NCBI GenBank assembly: GCA_013151775.1
Contig: JAADHO010000016.1
Coordinates: forward strand, 1 to 33,871
DNA length: 33,871 nt
From: Deltaproteobacteria bacterium
Lineage (GTDB): Bacteria > Myxococcota_A > Polyangia > Polyangiales > Houyiibacteriaceae
Direction: 5' to 3'
Shown here: positions 33,593-33,871 of the stretch, in pieces
Numbering within the stretch: the stretch's first letter is position 1
How the letters are laid out: the number at the start of each line of letters is the position of its first letter
The notes under the pieces: generated by a model
The model's database searches: none
The model's input: the letters and a program-made list of their open reading frames with translations, nothing else
Told to the model about the DNA's origin: nothing
Made by a program: the position numbers and the translations under genes

Positions 33593-33621
33593 TTGACAAC
33601 ACGGTGCCCTTTGAGTAACGG
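33593..33621 (+). promoter_or_regulatory. Candidate promoter for the downstream secreted-protein gene
   Basis: TTGACA (33593-33598) is followed after 17 nt by TAACGG (33616-33621). The -35 is perfect and the -10 weak. It points toward the GTG at 33729, about 108 nt away. Confidence 0.35.
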
Positions 33622-33728
33622 AGGCGCACCGCGTGTCAGCGGCGACGGAAACGAGCCATCCGACCCTAGCCCGGACTCGGCCAAAGCCCATCGGGGCCCA
33701 ACCCGGAACGGTTCACGGAGAACGTGCA

Positions 33729-33871
33729 GTGAAGCGCACCCCCCTCACACTCATACTCATCTCATGCCTCCTGACGCCGGCCCTCGCGCTAGCGCAGGAC
33801 GCTCCGGCGGACGACGCTCCGGCGGACGACGCTCCGGCGGACGACGCTCCGGCGGTCGACACGGTCGCAGA
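33729..33871 (+). CDS. Secreted protein, N-terminal part (partial)
   Basis: GTG 33729 follows a GGAGAA site by about 8 nt. The 47 codons in view encode a signal peptide (KRTPLTLILISCLLTPALALA, cleavage near residue 22) and then an Asp/Ala/Pro repeat. The frame stays open to the window end. A lipoprotein is not indicated because the only cysteine (residue 13) lies inside the hydrophobic core. Function cannot be told from this part. Confidence 0.75.
   Translation, partial: MKRTPLTLILISCLLTPALALAQDAPADDAPADDAPADDAPAVDTVA
33798..33857 (+). repeat. 15-bp in-frame tandem repeat, four copies
   Basis: Four head-to-tail copies of GACGCTCCGGCGGAC encode DAPAD units just after the signal peptide. The first three are identical, and the last ends in GTC instead of GAC. 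The 15-bp period preserves the frame, so copy number could change the linker length without frameshift. Confidence 0.92.

Larger units (their letters stand above)
33281..33728. other. Divergent intergenic region upstream of the GGDEF operon
   Basis: 448 nt without a convincing gene. It lies between the - strand GGDEF operon and a + strand secreted-protein gene. It holds the GATCTG half-sites, an inverted repeat and a TTGACA box, which are listed separately, and a small GAACC/GGTTC inverted repeat near 33380-33398. Open frames of 60-120 codons on the - strand lack any recognisable features. Confidence 0.6.

Noticed and set aside
1-33871. tRNA or rRNA genes, CRISPR arrays, insertion sequences, prophage or integration sites
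   Set aside because: No cloverleaf-like or rRNA-like stretch, no regularly spaced repeats, no transposase or integrase genes and no flanking terminal repeats were seen on reading both strands.

Overview
The window is GC-rich bacterial chromosome. It fits a Myxococcota / former Deltaproteobacteria genome best. The grounds are a long S10-spc-alpha ribosomal super-operon with zinc-binding S14, S4, L36 and adenylate kinase, followed by a Tad (Flp pilus) cluster rich in FHA modules, lipoproteins and GTG starts, and a GAF-GGDEF signalling gene. The assignment is inferred from gene content and was not tested by any search.

Region 1 (1-14170, + strand): the 3' end of tuf (EF-Tu), then rpsJ, rplD, rplW, rplB, rpsS, rplV, rpsC, rplP, rpmC, rpsQ, rplN, rplX, rplE, rpsN, rpsH, rplF, rplR, rpsE, rpmD, rplO, secY, adk, infA, rpmJ, rpsM, rpsK, rpsD, rpoA, rplQ, closed by a strong hairpin. 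The order is canonical with three exceptions. rplC (L3) is absent between rpsJ and rplD. rplP (L16) is split by a frameshift and a short deletion near 3769-3772. map is absent between adk and infA. L3 and L16 are normally essential, so these are either assembly errors or genuinely surprising.

Region 2 (14195-16374, - strand): acylphosphatase followed by a secreted or membrane-anchored 628-residue protein of unknown function, the two overlapping by 4 nt. They diverge from region 3.

Region 3 (about 16490-29869, + strand): a Tad-type pilus locus with Flp prepilin, CpaB, secretin CpaC, an FHA-CpaF fusion ATPase, TadB, TadC, an FHA-like membrane protein, a TPR-like lipoprotein, a second CpaF ATPase, an FHA-like/disordered/membrane protein, and a lipoprotein. 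A BioD-like ATPase with an altered P-loop and a GT-C-like multi-pass membrane protein follow. Most junctions from cpaB onward overlap by 4 nt or are nearly abutting, which suggests one long transcript. CpaB and CpaC would form the outer-membrane channel, the two CpaF ATPases would power TadB/TadC, and Flp would be the fibre. The FHA modules suggest control by Ser/Thr phosphorylation. Prepilin peptidase, TadZ and minor pilins are not in the window.

Region 4 (33280-29768, - strand): four genes linked by 4-nt overlaps: GAF-GGDEF diguanylate cyclase, outer-membrane-type protein, PLP-dependent threonine/serine dehydratase-like enzyme, and a small membrane protein. The last gene overlaps the end of the GT-C-like gene tail to tail.

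Region 5 (33281-33871): a 448-nt intergenic region with repeated GATCTG half-sites and an inverted repeat beside a TTGACA box, then the start of a secreted protein gene with a 15-bp tandem repeat, cut by the window edge.
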